64,000 bases of DNA from Limnochorda pilosa (GTDB lineage: Bacteria; Bacillota; Limnochordia; Limnochordales; Limnochordaceae). The DNA lies in the NCBI RefSeq assembly GCF_001544015.1, contig NZ_AP014924.1, positions 2,666,001-2,730,000 on the forward strand, given 5' to 3'. The notes under the pieces were generated by a model. The model did not search any database. It saw nothing but the letters and a program-made list of their open reading frames with translations, and was not told the DNA's origin. Position numbers and translations under genes: made by a program. Below, piece after piece: positions 1 through 8,897 of the stretch. How positions within the stretch are numbered: the stretch's first letter is position 1; each line of letters starts with the position of its first letter.

Positions 1-780
1 TGGAAGGGTGCCATCAGCTTCGGCTTGCTGCACATCCCCGTCAAGCTCTACCCCGCCACCCAGGAGCGCAGGCCCCACTTCCGTCTCCTCCACCGGGAGT
101 GCCACACGCCCGTCGAGTACCGGCGGACCTGTCCCGCGTGCGGGAAGGAGCTGGAAGGGGAGGAGATCGTCCGGGGCTACGAGCTCGCCCCAGGCTCCTT
201 CGTCACCGTGGAAGACCGGGACCTGGACGAACTTCCCGTTCCCTCGGCCCACACCATCCGGCTCTTGAGCTTCGTGCCCATGACCGAGATCGATCCCCTC
301 TACTACCAGAAGGGGTACTACGTCGAACCGTCGGAGGGCGGCGGGCGGGCGTACCGTCTCCTGAGCCAAGTGCTGGAGGAGTCCACCCGAGCGGGGCTGG
401 CCCGGGTGCTGCTCCGCTCCCGGGAGTGGCTGGCGGCGGTGGCCAGCCGCGCGGGGATCCTCAGGCTCCACACCCTCTACGAGGCGGCCGAGATCCGCTC
501 CCCGGAGGGGCTGGCCCTGGCGCCCGGCGAGGCGCCCGAGCCCCGCGAGAAGGAGCTGGCCCTCCACCTGGTGGACCAGATGACCCAGCCCTTCCGCCCC
601 GCCGACTTCCCCAATCGGTGGCAGGAGGCCTTCGACGAGTTGCTCCGGCGGAAGCTCCAGGGTGAGGAGGCGGTGCGGCCGGCCGCGCGAGAGGCGGAGC
701 CGGCCGTCTCGGACCTCCTTTCCGCCCTGGAGAAGAGCCTGCAGGAGCTGGAGCCGGAGCCGGCGGGAAGGGGAAACTGA
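1..780 (+). CDS. ku: Ku end-binding protein (5' end cut off by the window)
   Basis: Bacterial Ku homodimers ring double-strand DNA ends and recruit LigD for non-homologous end joining. The reading frame is open from base 1 and begins WKGAISFGLLHIPVKLYP, the conserved start of the Ku core, so only a few N-terminal residues are missing. A Cys pair (CPACGKEL) lies near residue 46, as in many bacterial Ku proteins. About 259 residues are visible, close to the usual 260-290. The C-terminal tail is acidic and Ala/Glu-rich, where other Ku proteins often have a basic tail. The stop overlaps the next start (TGATG), so Ku and the ligase are translationally coupled. Family call is firm; the true start lies outside the window. 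Confidence 0.95.
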   Translation, partial: WKGAISFGLLHIPVKLYPATQERRPHFRLLHRECHTPVEYRRTCPACGKELEGEEIVRGYELAPGSFVTVEDRDLDELPVPSAHTIRLLSFVPMTEIDPLYYQKGYYVEPSEGGGRAYRLLSQVLEESTRAGLARVLLRSREWLAAVASRAGILRLHTLYEAAEIRSPEGLALAPGEAPEPREKELALHLVDQMTQPFRPADFPNRWQEAFDELLRRKLQGEEAVRPAAREAEPAVSDLLSALEKSLQELEPEPAGRGN

Positions 781-1742
781 TGGGCGCGCTCCCGCTCCTG
801 CGGCCCATGCTGGCCAGCCCCGGCGAGCCTCTGTCGTCCCCCGACTACCTCTACGAGGTGAAGTGGGACGGCTTCCGCTGTCTGGCCTACCTGGAGGAGG
901 GAACGCGCCTCCTCAGCCGCCGGGGCCACCTGCTCAACGAGGCCTTCCCCGAGCTGGCCGGCCTGGACCGCTGGTTGCCCCAGGGCCAGCCGCTGATCCT
1001 GGACGGGGAGCTGGTGGTACTGGAGGGGGCACGCCCCGCCATCCACGCGCTGCAGGAGCGCCTCGCCCGGCATGGGCCCGTTCCCGGGGCGCCGCCTGCC
1101 AGCCTGGTGGTCTTCGACCTCCTCTACCTGAAGGGCCGGCCGCAGATGGATCGGCCGCTGGAGGAGCGGCGGCGCGCGCTGGAGGAGCTTCTCGCCCAGG
1201 TCGCGGCCAGGGCCCCGGTGCACCTGTCCGCGCCCCTGCCGGCCGCGGGCCGCCGGTTGCTGGAGGCGGCCTCCGCCCGGGGGTTGGAGGGCGTGATGGC
1301 CAAGCGCCTGGCCAGCCCCTACCGCCCCGGGCGTCGTTCGCCCGACTGGCTCAAGATCCGGCGCCGGCCCGGGCTGGAGGCCGCCGTGGTGGGATACACG
1401 CAGCAGGCGGGCGAGGTCCGTTCGCTCGCCATCGCCCGCCCGCAGGGGGATGGCTGGCGCTATGCGGGCCACGTGGCCAGCGGCCTCTCCCCCCGCCTGG
1501 GACGGCAGCTCCTGCCGCTCCTGGAGCGATGGCGCACCCCCCGGGCGCCCGTCCCCCTGCCGCTCCCCCGCGGGGCGCACTTCGGGCCGCCCCCCGAGGT
1601 CGGCACCCTCTGGGTGACGCCCCGGCTGGTGGTGGAGGTGGAGTACCTGGAGGTCACGTCGGCCGGGCTCCTCCGCCACCCGAGCCTCAAGGGCCTCCGG
1701 CCCGACAAGGCGCCCGAGGAGCTGAGGGATGACCGTGGCTGA
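780..1742 (+). CDS. ligD: ATP-dependent DNA ligase, LigD ligase domain
   Basis: Seals nicks during Ku-dependent end joining. The adenylation motif KWDG is at residues 28-31 (Lys28 is the expected AMP acceptor), DGEL follows near residue 78, and the nucleotidyltransferase lysines appear in the stretch MAKRLASPYRPGRRSPDWLK. An OB-fold domain follows. At 320 residues it is a stand-alone ligase domain; in Bacillus and Mycobacterium the same domain is fused to the polymerase domain. It starts inside the ku stop codon and overlaps the following polymerase gene by 14 bp. No phosphoesterase domain is present in the window. Confidence 0.95.
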   Translation: MGALPLLRPMLASPGEPLSSPDYLYEVKWDGFRCLAYLEEGTRLLSRRGHLLNEAFPELAGLDRWLPQGQPLILDGELVVLEGARPAIHALQERLARHGPVPGAPPASLVVFDLLYLKGRPQMDRPLEERRRALEELLAQVAARAPVHLSAPLPAAGRRLLEAASARGLEGVMAKRLASPYRPGRRSPDWLKIRRRPGLEAAVVGYTQQAGEVRSLAIARPQGDGWRYAGHVASGLSPRLGRQLLPLLERWRTPRAPVPLPLPRGAHFGPPPEVGTLWVTPRLVVEVEYLEVTSAGLLRHPSLKGLRPDKAPEELRDDRG

Positions 1743-2700
1743 GGCCGTCGAGCTGGAGGCGGGAGGGCGCCGGGTTCGCCTGACCCATCCCCGGAAGCTC
1801 CTCTGGCCGGACACCCACCCCGCGTCCCAGGGAGGCATCACCAAGCGCGAGTTCGCCCGCTACCTGCTCGAGGTGGCCCCGGCGCTGCTTCCCCACCTGG
1901 AGGGCCGCCCCCTCTCCCTGACCCGGTACCCGGACGGGATCGAGGGCAAGGCCTTCTACCAGAAGCGGACTCCCGAGACCGCGCCCGCCTGGCTCGAACG
2001 CTTCCCCGTGGCCGACGAGGAAGGCGGCCTCATCCCTTACCTGGTGGCCCGCTCGCCGTCGGACCTGGCCTGGCTCGCCCAGGTCGCGGCCCTGGAGATC
2101 CACCCCTGGCTCTCGCGCACCACCGCGCCCGATCACCCGGATCGCCTTGTCTTCGACCTGGATCCGGACCCGCCCTCGGGCCTGGAGGAGAGCCGCCGGG
2201 TGGCGCAGGTGGTCCGCCGAGGCCTGCAGGAGCTGGGCCTCCGGGGGTACCCCAAGTACTCGGGGGCCAGCGGCATCCACGTCTACCTGGCGCTGGTGCC
2301 GGGGCGCTACACCTACCGGACCACCCGCCGCTTCGTGGAGGAGCTGGGCCGGCTCGTGGCCCGGCTCGCCCCCGACCGGGTCACCCAGGAGCGCCTGGTG
2401 CGCCGGCGGGCCGGCAGGGTCTACGTGGACCACCTGCAGAACCTGAAGGGGAAGACCATCGTCGCCCCCTACGCGCCGCGCCCGCTCCCGGGCGCCCCGG
2501 TCTCCACGCCGGTCACCTGGGAGGAGCTGGCCCAGCCGGGCCACCGGCCCCTCTACCTGCGGGAGATGCCGGCCCGGCTCGCCGGCACGGGGGACCTCTT
2601 CGCCCCGCTCCTCTCAGAGCCCGCCTCCCTCGACGAGGCGCTGCGGCTGCTCGCGCCCGATGCTCTCCCCGAGCGGGAGGAGGCGCCCGCCCGGGTGTGA
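1729..2700 (+). CDS. ligD: LigD-type primase-polymerase (end-joining polymerase domain)
   Basis: Archaeo-eukaryotic primase-fold polymerase that fills gaps and adds (ribo)nucleotides at ends held by Ku. Catalytic aspartates are in FDLDPDPPS (Asp143 and Asp145), and the conserved SGASGIH stretch at 178-184 supplies the nucleotide-binding Ser/His. Length (323 aa) equals an isolated LigD polymerase domain. The start overlaps the ligase gene, so ku, ligase and polymerase form one tightly packed operon in the order DNA binding, ligation, synthesis. The protein is split from the ligase, unlike the common fused LigD. Confidence 0.94.
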   Translation: MTVAEAVELEAGGRRVRLTHPRKLLWPDTHPASQGGITKREFARYLLEVAPALLPHLEGRPLSLTRYPDGIEGKAFYQKRTPETAPAWLERFPVADEEGGLIPYLVARSPSDLAWLAQVAALEIHPWLSRTTAPDHPDRLVFDLDPDPPSGLEESRRVAQVVRRGLQELGLRGYPKYSGASGIHVYLALVPGRYTYRTTRRFVEELGRLVARLAPDRVTQERLVRRRAGRVYVDHLQNLKGKTIVAPYAPRPLPGAPVSTPVTWEELAQPGHRPLYLREMPARLAGTGDLFAPLLSEPASLDEALRLLAPDALPEREEAPARV

Positions 2701-2830
2701 GCGGGCGAACCGCGCCCTGATGCCTCGAGCCCCGAGCGGGCGGGCTGGGCAGGAAATGGATCCGCCTGCCATGAATCCCATGAGCCGTTCGAGCCCAACC
2801 CTCCCCTGGGAGCGCGAGGAGGCCTCACCC

Positions 2831-4834
2831 GTGTACTTCGTCGGCATGAACCCAGACAACCACGTGCCTCTGGGCAACGGCCGGGTGCTGGTCTGGCTGG
2901 ACCAGTACGAGAGCTACCGCCCCGTGGACCGGTTGAAGCAGGTCTTCTACCCCGACTTCGACCTCTCGTCCGCGAGCCTGGGGGACGAGGGCAACACGGT
3001 CCTGGTGAAGGACCGAGCAGAGAAGATCTGGTACGATCCCTTCGGAGTGGTGCGTGAGGCCTCGGGCCAGCTGGGCGAAGTGGTCTCCATCGACGAGACG
3101 GAGTTCGTGGAGGGGTTGGGCCTCTACCGGGTGCTCTCCCACAAGGGAAACACCGCGGTGGAGAGCCTCACCTGGGTTCCCCGGAGGGTCGACGCGGTGG
3201 TGCGGCGCTTCCAGGTGCGGACCGTCCGGGGGAACGGCTCGCAGGTGGTGATCCACCCGGTGATCCAGCTGAAGAACGCCTCGCGCCTGGGGGCCCACCT
3301 CTACCTCTCGCGCCTCTCGGAGACGGGATGGCTCGCGGTGACGTGCAAGGGGGCGGTGGATTCGGGCGCCGGGCTCATCGCGGACGTGGTGAACGACCGG
3401 CGGTTCACCAGCGGCCAGCACGGCTCCACCCCCACCCACGTCATCTTCCGCTGCGAGCAGGAGGTGCCCAGGCGCACCTTCTCCCGCCCCGTCTACCTGG
3501 TGCTGGCCTACGGGCGCAGCCGGGCCGAGGCCATCGCCGCCGTGAAGCAGGTCCTCGCCTCCCCCGACTGCCTCCTGGCCGAGACCCGGGACGAGTGGCA
3601 CGGTTGGCTCGCCTCCGGCACCCTGGTGGAGACGGGCACGCCATGGCTGGATCACCTCTGGCGGGTCTCCCTCAGCCTGCTGCGCACCAGCCTGCAGGAG
3701 GACGGTCTGCCTGTCCTGGTGGGCTTCCGGCCCTACCAGGGCAACGTGTGGGTGCGCGACAGCGTCTGGATCGCACGGGCCCTGGCCGCGACGGGCCACC
3801 TGGACGAGAGCCTCCGCATCCTGCGGGCGCTGCGCGCTCTGGTGCGGGAGCGGGGCGACGGCTACCTCTACTTCGCTTACAACGGCACCATGAAGCTCCC
3901 CACCGACCACACGGTGGAGAACGACTCGGCGGGGCTGCTCCTGGCCGCCCTGGCCACGCACTGGCGCCACAGCGGAGACAGGGCCTTCCTGGCGGAGTTC
4001 GCGCCGTGGATCCGGTACCTGGCCCGTTGGATCCTGGCCCACCGGGACGGGACAGGCATGATGGCCCCCTGTGCGGGGATCTCGGAGGTCTTCGGGCCGC
4101 ACCTGGGCCGCGCTTACGAGCACATGACCTGGAGCACGGGGATCTCCGCCTGGGGCTTGCTGGAGGCGGCCGGGATGCTGGAGGCGCTGCCGTCGGCGGC
4201 GGAGGCGACCGAGCTGCGCGCTGCGGCCGCCGCCCTCACCGACCGGCTGCTGCAGACTCGGCGCGACGGTGCCCTGGTCCGCTCCCTGGAAAGCCCCCGC
4301 CTGGACGCGTCCGCGCTCCTCTTCTTCCGGCACTTCCCGCTCTTGCCGGACCTGGAGGTGGCCCGGCCCACGGTAACGGCCGTGGAGGCCCGGCTCACCG
4401 ACCCCTTCCTGGGCGGTGTCTGGCGCCACGAGGAGCTGGTCACCGAGGAGGGGGACCTGAAACCGTGGGTCTTCTACACCTTCGCGCTGGCCGAGGCGCA
4501 CCTGCCGCTGGAGAACCTGGAGCGCTCCTGGCAGGTGGCCGCCCAGGCCCTCTCCTTCGCGAGCCACTGCGGCCTCCTGCCGGAGATGATGTACACCCAC
4601 GACCTGCCCCGGGGCCTGGCCATGCCCAGCCTCTCCCAGTCCAGCTACCTCCACTACCTCCTGGGCTTTGCGGACCTCGAAGGACGCACCCTCAAGCCTC
4701 GCCCGGCGTCGCTGGACTCGTTGACCTTCCGGAACCTGGTCCACCAGGGGGCGCGCTTCGACCTGCCCGCTCAGGCCGCCGCAGCCCTGTGGCTCGAGGG
4801 CGCCCCCCCGGATCAGGGGAGCGCCCAGGCTTAG
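2831..4834 (+). CDS. GH15-like alpha/alpha-barrel glycosidase
   Basis: Large enzyme of the six-hairpin glycosidase type, most like glucoamylase/GH15 proteins: a beta-rich N-terminal half (to about residue 250) and a helical barrel containing GNVWVRDSVWIARAL, NDSAGLLL and YEHMTWSTGISAWG. GH15 enzymes release glucose from alpha-glucans or trehalose; the substrate here is unknown. I place the start at GTG 2831 because GAGGAGG at 2816-2822 sits 8 nt upstream; ATGs at 2756, 2771 and 2780 have no comparable site. This gives 667 aa. It follows the NHEJ genes after 130 bp with no visible terminator, but a functional link is doubtful. No signal peptide is visible, so it is probably cytoplasmic. Confidence 0.8.
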   Translation: MYFVGMNPDNHVPLGNGRVLVWLDQYESYRPVDRLKQVFYPDFDLSSASLGDEGNTVLVKDRAEKIWYDPFGVVREASGQLGEVVSIDETEFVEGLGLYRVLSHKGNTAVESLTWVPRRVDAVVRRFQVRTVRGNGSQVVIHPVIQLKNASRLGAHLYLSRLSETGWLAVTCKGAVDSGAGLIADVVNDRRFTSGQHGSTPTHVIFRCEQEVPRRTFSRPVYLVLAYGRSRAEAIAAVKQVLASPDCLLAETRDEWHGWLASGTLVETGTPWLDHLWRVSLSLLRTSLQEDGLPVLVGFRPYQGNVWVRDSVWIARALAATGHLDESLRILRALRALVRERGDGYLYFAYNGTMKLPTDHTVENDSAGLLLAALATHWRHSGDRAFLAEFAPWIRYLARWILAHRDGTGMMAPCAGISEVFGPHLGRAYEHMTWSTGISAWGLLEAAGMLEALPSAAEATELRAAAAALTDRLLQTRRDGALVRSLESPRLDASALLFFRHFPLLPDLEVARPTVTAVEARLTDPFLGGVWRHEELVTEEGDLKPWVFYTFALAEAHLPLENLERSWQVAAQALSFASHCGLLPEMMYTHDLPRGLAMPSLSQSSYLHYLLGFADLEGRTLKPRPASLDSLTFRNLVHQGARFDLPAQAAAALWLEGAPPDQGSAQA

Positions 4835-4861
4835 GAGGGGATGCCCCGGGAGCCCCGAGGG

Positions 4862-5050
4862 TCAGGCGGACCGCCGGTACTCAAGCTGCACCCGGAACTG
4901 CAGGTCGACCAGCTCGAAGGTTCGCTCCTCCACGGTAACGAAGCGGTGCAGACGCCCCCGCTCCAGCCGGGCATGGTCCTGAGTCCGGAAACACCGGAGG
5001 GTTCCCGGCCCCAGGCGCACCTGCTCGTCGATGATCGGCACCGCGGCCAC
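4862..5050 (-). CDS. Small conserved-looking protein of unknown function
   Basis: A 62-residue frame starting at GTG with GGGAGG about 4 nt upstream on the minus strand. The product is mixed alpha/beta, with a C-terminal run of alternating hydrophobic residues (FVTVEERTFELVDLQF) suggesting a small beta-sheet or dimer interface. No Cys pair, signal peptide or known motif. It lies convergent to the glycosidase and divergent from the flavin reductase. I do not recognise it. The ribosome site and the protein-like composition argue for a real gene, but no family supports it. Confidence 0.5.
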   Translation of the reverse strand: MAAVPIIDEQVRLGPGTLRCFRTQDHARLERGRLHRFVTVEERTFELVDLQFRVQLEYRRSA

Positions 5051-5217
5051 CCGCCTCCCTCGCGACGGTCACGTCAGATTCTATTCCCCGGACCGGCGTG
5101 CCGGAACCCGCTGCCAAGACCAGGCCCTTACCGCCCGTCCGCCGGTACCCCTGGGCTCCTCGCGGTGATAGAATGAGGCAGGCAGGGGCGCGAAGCCACG
5201 AAAGGAGCCGACCCCCC

Positions 5218-5736
5218 TTGGATCCCCACACCTTCCGGCGTGCCCTCGGCCGCTTCGCCACGGGGGTGACCGTGGTCACCACCGGAACCCCCCAGGACTT
5301 TCACGGCATGACCGCCAACGCCTTCGCCTCGGTCTCGCTGGAACCGCCGCTGGTGCTGGTCTGCGTCGACCGCCGGGCCCGCACCTGCAGCCGTATTCCC
5401 CATTTCGGCGCCTTCGGCGTGAACATCCTCCAGGAGGACCAGGCCCCCCTGTCGGACCGGTTCGCCGGCCGCACCGGGACCCAGGACGGTCCCCCGCCGG
5501 CCTTCCACCTGGTGACCGCCGTCACCGGCACGCCCCTGCTGGAGGAGGCGGCGGTGCGGCTGGACTGCCGGCTCTACCAGAGCCACGCGGCCGGAGACCA
5601 CGTCATCTTCGTGGGCGAGGTGCTGGAGGCCCGCCAGACCGGCGACGCCCGGCCCCTCCTCTACTACGCCGGAGGCTACCACGCCCTGGGCGCCCTGGAC
5701 GAAGCCGGCCCGGGGGTCACTCCCCCTCGATGGTGA
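5218..5736 (+). CDS. Flavin reductase-like FMN-binding protein
   Basis: Member of the flavin_Reduct family (small split-barrel FMN proteins). These reduce free flavin with NAD(P)H, often for a partner monooxygenase, or bind FMN directly. The conserved pattern RFATGVTVVTT ... GMTANAFASVSLEPPLVLVCVD is at residues 9-51, and NIL followed by the FAG(R) motif comes later. The start is TTG 5218: AAAGGAG at 5201-5207 is 10 nt upstream and the family begins at this point. 172 aa, the usual size. No partner oxygenase is nearby. The 3' end overlaps the convergent hsp20 gene by 20 bp. Confidence 0.88.
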   Translation: MDPHTFRRALGRFATGVTVVTTGTPQDFHGMTANAFASVSLEPPLVLVCVDRRARTCSRIPHFGAFGVNILQEDQAPLSDRFAGRTGTQDGPPPAFHLVTAVTGTPLLEEAAVRLDCRLYQSHAAGDHVIFVGEVLEARQTGDARPLLYYAGGYHALGALDEAGPGVTPPRW

Positions 5737-6196
5737 CCTGCCGCCCCTGCTTCCCGGGCACCTTGGGGACCGTCACCTCCAGCACCCCGTTCCGCAGCAG
5801 CGCCCGCACGTTCTCGGCGTCCGCGTCGCCCGGCAGCGGCAGGATCCGGCGAAAGCGGCCGGCATACCGCTCGGAGCGGACGAACTGGTCCCGCTCCTCC
5901 CGGACCTCGCCCCGCCGCTCGCCCGAGATGATCACCCGATCCTCCTGGACCTCGACGTTCAGGTCCTCCCGGCGGATGCCGGGCAGGTCCAGCCGGATGA
6001 CGTAGGCGTCGTCCCGCTCGACCACGTCGGCGTCGGGTCGCCAGCCCCGGAAGAAGAGGTCGCTCCGCTCCTCCAGGGGCGCCATGAGGTTCTCCATCAC
6101 GTGCTCCAGCTCGTCGCGCCACCGCTCGATCTCGTTCCACGGGCGACCCCAGCGGCGGCCCCACCGCCGCCTGGGATCCCATGCGCTCAGCGACAT
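5717..6196 (-). CDS. hsp20: Small heat-shock protein (Hsp20/alpha-crystallin)
   Basis: ATP-independent holdase chaperone that binds unfolding proteins. The alpha-crystallin domain covers about residues 50-150: DVVERDDAYVIRLDLPGI, then VIISGERR and the GVLEVTVPK box (the A-x-x-x-n-GvL signature reads ALLRNGVLEVTV). Arg-rich N-terminus; 159 aa, normal length. ATG 6196 has GGGAGG about 10 nt upstream. No I-x-I tail is obvious; the protein ends in VTIEGE. It stands alone, convergent with the flavin reductase. No CIRCE element was seen upstream. Confidence 0.94.
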   Translation of the reverse strand: MSLSAWDPRRRWGRRWGRPWNEIERWRDELEHVMENLMAPLEERSDLFFRGWRPDADVVERDDAYVIRLDLPGIRREDLNVEVQEDRVIISGERRGEVREERDQFVRSERYAGRFRRILPLPGDADAENVRALLRNGVLEVTVPKVPGKQGRQVTIEGE

Positions 6197-6372
6197 CTTG
6201 CCTTCGCCTCCCGTCGATGTCGATCCTGGCCGCAGGGTGGATGCACCCGCTCCCATCCTGATCTTACGCCCCTGGGGCCCGGGGAGACAAGGTCTCCGGC
6301 CAGAAGGCTTCCCGGACCGCCCGCCTGCCACGCGGGCCCCGCTCGGGGCTGGCCCTCCCGCGGCCTGTAAGG

Positions 6373-6378
6373 TATAGT
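6373..6378 (+). promoter_or_regulatory. Possible sigma-A -10 box before the MFS gene
   Basis: TATAGT lies about 105 bp before the chosen start of the MFS gene. The hexamer 17 bp upstream is TGGCCC, a poor -35, so this rests mainly on the -10. Confidence 0.35.
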
Positions 6379-6482
6379 GTTCCCTGGTACCTCTTCCCGG
6401 CGAGGTCCCATGGGGCGCCTGTGCCCGCAGGGCCATGGGCGGGGCGCCCGGCCCCGGAACCGGCCGGCAGGGAGCGGAGAGC

Positions 6483-7784
6483 GTGGAAGCAGGCATCAGA
6501 GCCAGCGACGTCCCAAGGGCGCACGCGGCTGCGTGGATCCGGACCGCGTACCTCGGCTACTTCACCATCGGCATGCTGAGCACCGTCTTCGGGCCCCTGC
6601 TGGTGGGCGTGCGGGACCAGCTCGGTCTCACCCACGCCCAGGCCGGCCTCCTCATCACCGCGCAGTTCCTCGCGTCCATCGTGGGGCTGCTGGTGGGCGG
6701 CCCTGCGGCCGACCGGGCCGGCAAGCGACGGGTGCTGGCCTGGGCGGCCCTGCTCCTCCTGGCGGGAGCCGCGGGGGTCGGGGCGGCGGCCCGTTTCGGG
6801 CTCCTCCTCGCAGCCTTCGCGGTCCTGGGTGCGGGCTTCGGCGCGATGGACGGCACGGGCAACGCCCTGGTGAGCGACCTGGCGCCCTCCGGCCGGGCGG
6901 CGGCCCTGAACCGCCTGAACGTGATCTTCAGCACCGGAGCGCTGGCGGCCCCCTTCCTGGTGGCGCGACTCTTCTCCGCCGGTCTGGCCGGCCCCGCGGC
7001 GCGGGCGTCGGCGTATGGGGTCACGGCGCTGCTGAGCCTGCTCTTCCTCGCCCGCTCCCTGGTCCACGGCCCTCTTCCCGGCGAGCCGTCGCTGCGGCAT
7101 GGTCCCGGGGGCCGTCGCACGCCCCCGTCCCCAGGCCGGGGGCCGGCCGGATCCGACCCCGCCGCCGGGCACCCCGGGTGGGCCGGTGTGGCGGAGCTCC
7201 TGAGCGACCGGGCTCTCTGGCTGATGGGGACGATCCTGCTGGCTTACGTGGCCCTGGAGGCCAGCGTGGGGAACTGGTGGGCCGCCTACCTGCACGAGGC
7301 GGTGGGGGCCGACGCGGCCACGGCCGGCGACGTGCTCACAGGATTCTTCGTGGGGGTGGCCCTGGGACGCCTGGCCACCTCCCTGGTGGTGGAGCGCCTG
7401 GGCTACGTGCGAACCCTGCTTCTGGAGGCGGCGGGCGCCGCGGCCCTCCTGCCGGCGGCGCTCCTGGCGCGCACCCCCGCCGGCGCCGCCTCGGTGGCGC
7501 TGGCTGGCTTCTTCGCGGCCGGCCTGTGGGGCACCACCCTGGCCCTGGCGGCCGAGCGCCACCCGGGGCGATCGGGCACCATCTCAGGCCTGCTCATGGC
7601 CATGGCCGCCCTGGGCTCGAGCCTCTTCCCCCTCTGGATCGGCTTCCTGGGAGACCGGGTGGGCCTGCGAGCGGGCTTCCTCACCCTGGAAGGTGTCCTG
7701 CTGCTGATGGTGGCGCTGGTGGGCCTCCTGGCGCGCGAGCTCCATGGCCGGCCGGTGGGCGGCCGCCACCGGGAGCGTGCCTAG
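6483..7784 (+). CDS. Major facilitator superfamily transporter
   Basis: Twelve-helix secondary carrier of about 433 aa. The first helices read YLGYFTIGMLSTVFGPLLVGV, and the cytoplasmic loop 2-3 motif of MFS proteins is present as GGPAADRAGKRR. A long Pro/Gly-rich central loop separates the two six-helix halves. GTG 6483 is preceded by GGGAG at 8 nt; an upstream ATG at 6435 is possible. The substrate cannot be inferred. Its last 201 bp are shared, antisense, with the 3' end of mutY. Confidence 0.85.
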   Translation: MEAGIRASDVPRAHAAAWIRTAYLGYFTIGMLSTVFGPLLVGVRDQLGLTHAQAGLLITAQFLASIVGLLVGGPAADRAGKRRVLAWAALLLLAGAAGVGAAARFGLLLAAFAVLGAGFGAMDGTGNALVSDLAPSGRAAALNRLNVIFSTGALAAPFLVARLFSAGLAGPAARASAYGVTALLSLLFLARSLVHGPLPGEPSLRHGPGGRRTPPSPGRGPAGSDPAAGHPGWAGVAELLSDRALWLMGTILLAYVALEASVGNWWAAYLHEAVGADAATAGDVLTGFFVGVALGRLATSLVVERLGYVRTLLLEAAGAAALLPAALLARTPAGAASVALAGFFAAGLWGTTLALAAERHPGRSGTISGLLMAMAALGSSLFPLWIGFLGDRVGLRAGFLTLEGVLLLMVALVGLLARELHGRPVGGRHRERA

Positions 7785-8897
7785 CCGGGAGCCCTCCACC
7801 CATGCCAGGTCTTCCCCCGGGCCCTCGGCGCCGCGGCCGGCCGGCCCCTCGCCCACGAAGCCTTCCAAGAGGCGGACCCGCCAGAGACGGTGGGAGAAAC
7901 GGTGGACGTATGCGAGCCGCTCGGCCCCCACCCGGACCGGCTGGCCCAGGAGCCCCTCCAGGGCCCGGGCCAGCGCCTCCTGGGGCGGGCGGTCGCCGGG
8001 GTCCGCCTCGATCCCGGGCAGCTCCCAGAAGCCTGCCAGCAGGCCTTCCGCGGGCCGGCGCCGCACCAGCACCCGGCCGTCCCGGCAGATCAGCGCCAGG
8101 ACCAGCTCTACCTCGCGCACGGGGGCCCGCCGGCGGGGCGGCGGGATCCGGTGGACCAGGCCCGCCTCCCGCGCCCGGCAGAACCGCTCCACGGGACACG
8201 CGGAGCAGGCGGCGCTTCCGCCCGGAAGACAGACCCGGGCTCCCAGCTCCATGATCGCCTGGTTCCACTCTCCGGGCGCCTCCCCGGGGACCAGCCAGGC
8301 GGCGAGCGCGTCCACCGCCGCCCGGGCACCCGGCGCGCCGGGCGCCGCCTCCAGTGCGGCCCACCGGGAGAGCACCCGTACGGCGTTGCCGTCCACGGCC
8401 GGTAGGCGGTGGCCAAAAGCGATGCTCATGACGGCCCCGGCGGTGTAGGGGCCCACGCCGGGCAGGCGGCGGAACCGCTCCGGATCGTCCGGTACACCCC
8501 GTCCCTCGGCGGCCAGCTCTGCGGCGGCGCTCCGGAAGAGCCGGGCGCGCCGGTAGAAGCCGAGGCCCTCCCAGGCTTTCAGGACGTCCACCTCGCCGCT
8601 GGCGGCCAGGGAAGCCAGGTCCGGAAAGCGCTCGAGGAAGCGATGGTAGTAGGGGACGACCGTCTCCACCTGGGTCTGCTGGAGCATCACTTCCGAAAGC
8701 CAGACGCGGTAAGGATCCCGGGTGGACCGCCAGGGGAGGTCGCGCCGGCTTGCCCGGTACCACGCGAGCAGGTGGTCCCACAGGGCGGCCCGCCAACGGT
8801 CCGGGTCCTGGACGGCCGCGCGGGCCAGGGGCGGGGCTTGAGGCGAGGAAGCGCCTGAAGCCCCGGCCGGCCCCGCATCCGCCCGGGCACGCCTCAC
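7584..8897 (-). CDS. mutY: A/G-specific adenine glycosylase MutY
   Basis: Removes adenine mispaired with 8-oxoguanine. The sequence shows the N-terminal WYRASRRDLPWR motif, the helix-hairpin-helix LPGVGPYTAGAV, the catalytic Asp in VDGNAVRV, and an iron-sulphur cysteine set C-x7-C-x2-C-x5-C (one residue longer than the usual x6). A NUDIX-like C-terminal domain for 8-oxoG recognition ends at about residue 390. No ATG is available; GTG 8897 overlaps the stop of the permease gene (GTGA), giving 437 aa. About 48 extra residues at the C-terminus (rich in Gln, His, Glu) are encoded antisense to the convergent MFS gene and look like read-on into it. Confidence 0.93.
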   Translation of the reverse strand: MRRARADAGPAGASGASSPQAPPLARAAVQDPDRWRAALWDHLLAWYRASRRDLPWRSTRDPYRVWLSEVMLQQTQVETVVPYYHRFLERFPDLASLAASGEVDVLKAWEGLGFYRRARLFRSAAAELAAEGRGVPDDPERFRRLPGVGPYTAGAVMSIAFGHRLPAVDGNAVRVLSRWAALEAAPGAPGARAAVDALAAWLVPGEAPGEWNQAIMELGARVCLPGGSAACSACPVERFCRAREAGLVHRIPPPRRRAPVREVELVLALICRDGRVLVRRRPAEGLLAGFWELPGIEADPGDRPPQEALARALEGLLGQPVRVGAERLAYVHRFSHRLWRVRLLEGFVGEGPAGRGAEGPGEDLAWVEGSRLGTLPVAAAHRPAMELARQEAHQRHHQQQDTFQGEEARSQAHPVSQEADPEGEEARAQGGHGHEQA

